Source of the DNA: Abditibacteriaceae bacterium
GTDB lineage: Bacteria > Armatimonadota > Abditibacteriia > Abditibacteriales > Abditibacteriaceae
Length of the DNA: 64,000 nucleotides
NCBI GenBank assembly: GCA_019239895.1
Contig: JAFAZH010000031.1
Coordinates: forward strand, 1-64,000
Direction: 5' to 3'
Made by a program: the position numbers and the translations under genes
Shown here: positions 63,204-64,000 of the stretch, piece after piece
Layout of the letters: every line of letters starts with the position of its first letter
Numbering within the stretch: the first letter of the stretch is position 1
Notes under the pieces: model-generated
What the model was told of the DNA's origin: nothing
The model's input: the letters and a program-made list of their open reading frames with translations, nothing else
Databases searched by the model: none

Positions 63204-63428
63204 CTAGTCACCCAGGTTTTCTGGTTTGAGCACTTGGTGGAAGATGCGGTTGGCGGTGGCGTGGTCGAAGATCCAGCGCCCGCCGGTTTTGCGCAGCTTA
63301 TGGCGGCGCTCTAAATCACGGCAGCAGCGGGTGACGCACTGCGGCGGGCGTCCGGCAAAGCGCGCGATGTCGCGCGGCGTCCATTCAAAACGGTCATCGG
63401 GTAAGATAGGTAAAACGGTCTCTGGCAT
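63204..63428 (-). CDS. Small winged-helix DNA-binding protein
   Basis: This is a 74-residue protein. FEWTPRDIARFAGRPPQCVT, RCCRDLERRHKLRKTGGRW and IFDHATANRIFHQVL fit a compact helix-turn-helix with a beta wing, as in excisionase- or MerR-like small DNA-binding proteins. The ribosome binding site AAAAAGGAGAG is clear. It follows the RepA-like ATPase gene, a pairing seen on plasmids, phages and integrated elements. Possible roles: replication control, excision or transcription regulator. Confidence 0.7.
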   Translation of the reverse strand: MPETVLPILPDDRFEWTPRDIARFAGRPPQCVTRCCRDLERRHKLRKTGGRWIFDHATANRIFHQVLKPENLGD

Positions 63429-63496
63429 AGTTCATTCTCTCCTTTTTGGTAGACGGTAGTTGGTGGTCAGTATTCAGTTATTGGCAGTCGATAGCA

Positions 63497-64000
63497 TCAA
63501 TCGCACACTATGGCCTTGTCCTCTGGTCTCCCTAACTGACGACCGATCACCGGCAACTGGCTACCGCTCCCCAGCACATACTGGCCGCGCGCTGCTTTGC
63601 GGACTTCCCCGGCGTGGAACAGGGAAAAGAGCAAACGGCGCACGTTGCCATAATCATGATGCAGCATAGCCGCGATCTCCTGCGGCGATAACGGGCCATC
63701 GGCTTCACGCAGCAGTTCCAGAATCTGGCGGCGCTGCTGACTCTGACGGTGGGACTCGACTTCACCTAACGTCGTCCAGCTTCCGACTTCAGGACTCCAG
63801 CGCAGGGCGATCTCGCGCTGCTCCACATCGCGTCCACGCATAAAAAGGGTGGCGGTCGTGCCTGCTTCGCGGCGCAGCACGAGGACACCGTCCGCCGCCC
63901 CCACGAACCCCAGCGTGCCGGATACCGAATCCACCGGATCATCATAAGGTAGCTTAGTGACGTGGTGGAGCACCAGCATGGCAATGCCATAACGGTCACA
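63497..64000 (-). CDS. RepA-like AAA ATPase (helicase/primase type), partial
   Basis: The gene runs off the right edge; about 168 C-terminal residues are present. YGIAMLVLHHVTK, then DDPVDSVSGTLGFVGAADGV, RREAGTTATLFMRGRDVEQR and ALRWSPEVGSWTTLG match the C-terminal part of RecA-fold RepA/AAA_25 replication helicases. After that a winged-helix-like end (LELLREADGPLSPQEIAAML, YGNVRRLLFSLFHAGEVRK) appears. Such proteins are typical of plasmids, prophages and integrative elements. The N-terminal Walker A lies outside the window. Confidence 0.8.
   Translation of the reverse strand, partial: CDRYGIAMLVLHHVTKLPYDDPVDSVSGTLGFVGAADGVLVLRREAGTTATLFMRGRDVEQREIALRWSPEVGSWTTLGEVESHRQSQQRRQILELLREADGPLSPQEIAAMLHHDYGNVRRLLFSLFHAGEVRKAARGQYVLGSGSQLPVIGRQLGRPEDKAIVCD

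Overview
The window looks like chromosomal DNA of a member of Armatimonadota or a close neighbour. GC is moderate. Three prepilin-like proteins of the GFTLIE / [16 protein letters not shown] type with an H-X9-DG-like tail are typical of that phylum, and the paired CRTAC1 (FG-GAP plus ASPIC/UnbV) proteins, YjbH/SLBB/Wzc polysaccharide genes and many long palindromic intergenic repeats fit it. The phylum call is inference from protein style; no 16S gene is present to confirm it.

Layout. (1) 1-1353: the 5' end of a 23S rRNA gene on the minus strand with a long leader. No 16S gene lies upstream, so the rRNA genes appear unlinked; the leader carries a boxA-like site and three promoter-like modules. 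(2) 1354-10749: a small zinc-site envelope protein, a TolB-type propeller fused to a pseudopilin-like tail, a GNAT acetyltransferase, a 1161-residue protein resembling PPi-type PEP carboxykinase, and a phosphorylase-kinase-like GH15 protein. (3) 11019-14703: accA, accD and pheA. (4) 14874-25085: a carbohydrate-catabolism block with two TIM-barrel isomerases, an AGE-family epimerase, a quinoprotein-like propeller, a nucleoside hydrolase, a cytochrome c lipoprotein, a GH with a beta-galactosidase trimerisation-like domain and an aldo/keto reductase. (5) 25162-32475: a duplicated CRTAC1 + prepilin cassette, present twice intact and once with the CRTAC1 gene reduced to a 3' remnant. (6) 32715-36360: a CHASE2 adenylate cyclase, an intact IS5-family element and a decayed IS630-type transposase. 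(7) 36836-37372: a PqqD-like domain joined to a Tat signal and a six-cysteine tail. (8) 37606-44589, minus strand: GDP-mannose/GDP-fucose synthesis (manC, fcl, manB, two gmd-type genes) and a DUF218 protein. (9) 45113-61256, plus strand: exopolysaccharide assembly and export (YjbH, Tat lipoprotein, CpsB phosphatase, SLBB export protein, Wzc-like kinase, CapD/FlaA1-like dehydratase, AsnB, membrane-anchored beta-helix protein). (10) 61293-64000: a polytopic membrane protein, then the edge of a probable mobile element (small winged-helix protein and a truncated RepA-like ATPase).

Blocks 8 and 9 face outward from a gene-free stretch (44590-45112) containing an exact 42-bp tandem repeat. Together they could make nucleotide sugars, including GDP-fucose, and then assemble, export and control by tyrosine phosphorylation a cell-surface polysaccharide. 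Repeats are prominent: at least three long-armed palindromes built from ACAAAGG- or ACACGGAA-like words, a 170-bp MITE-like element, a perfect 40-bp-arm palindrome inside the 3' end of the GH15 gene, and others. The best candidates for undescribed biology are the PqqD-Tat-Cys-rich protein, the duplicated CRTAC1/prepilin cassette, the stand-alone 23S promoter array, and two domain fusions (TolB-pseudopilin and FlaA1-type membrane domain-beta-helix).
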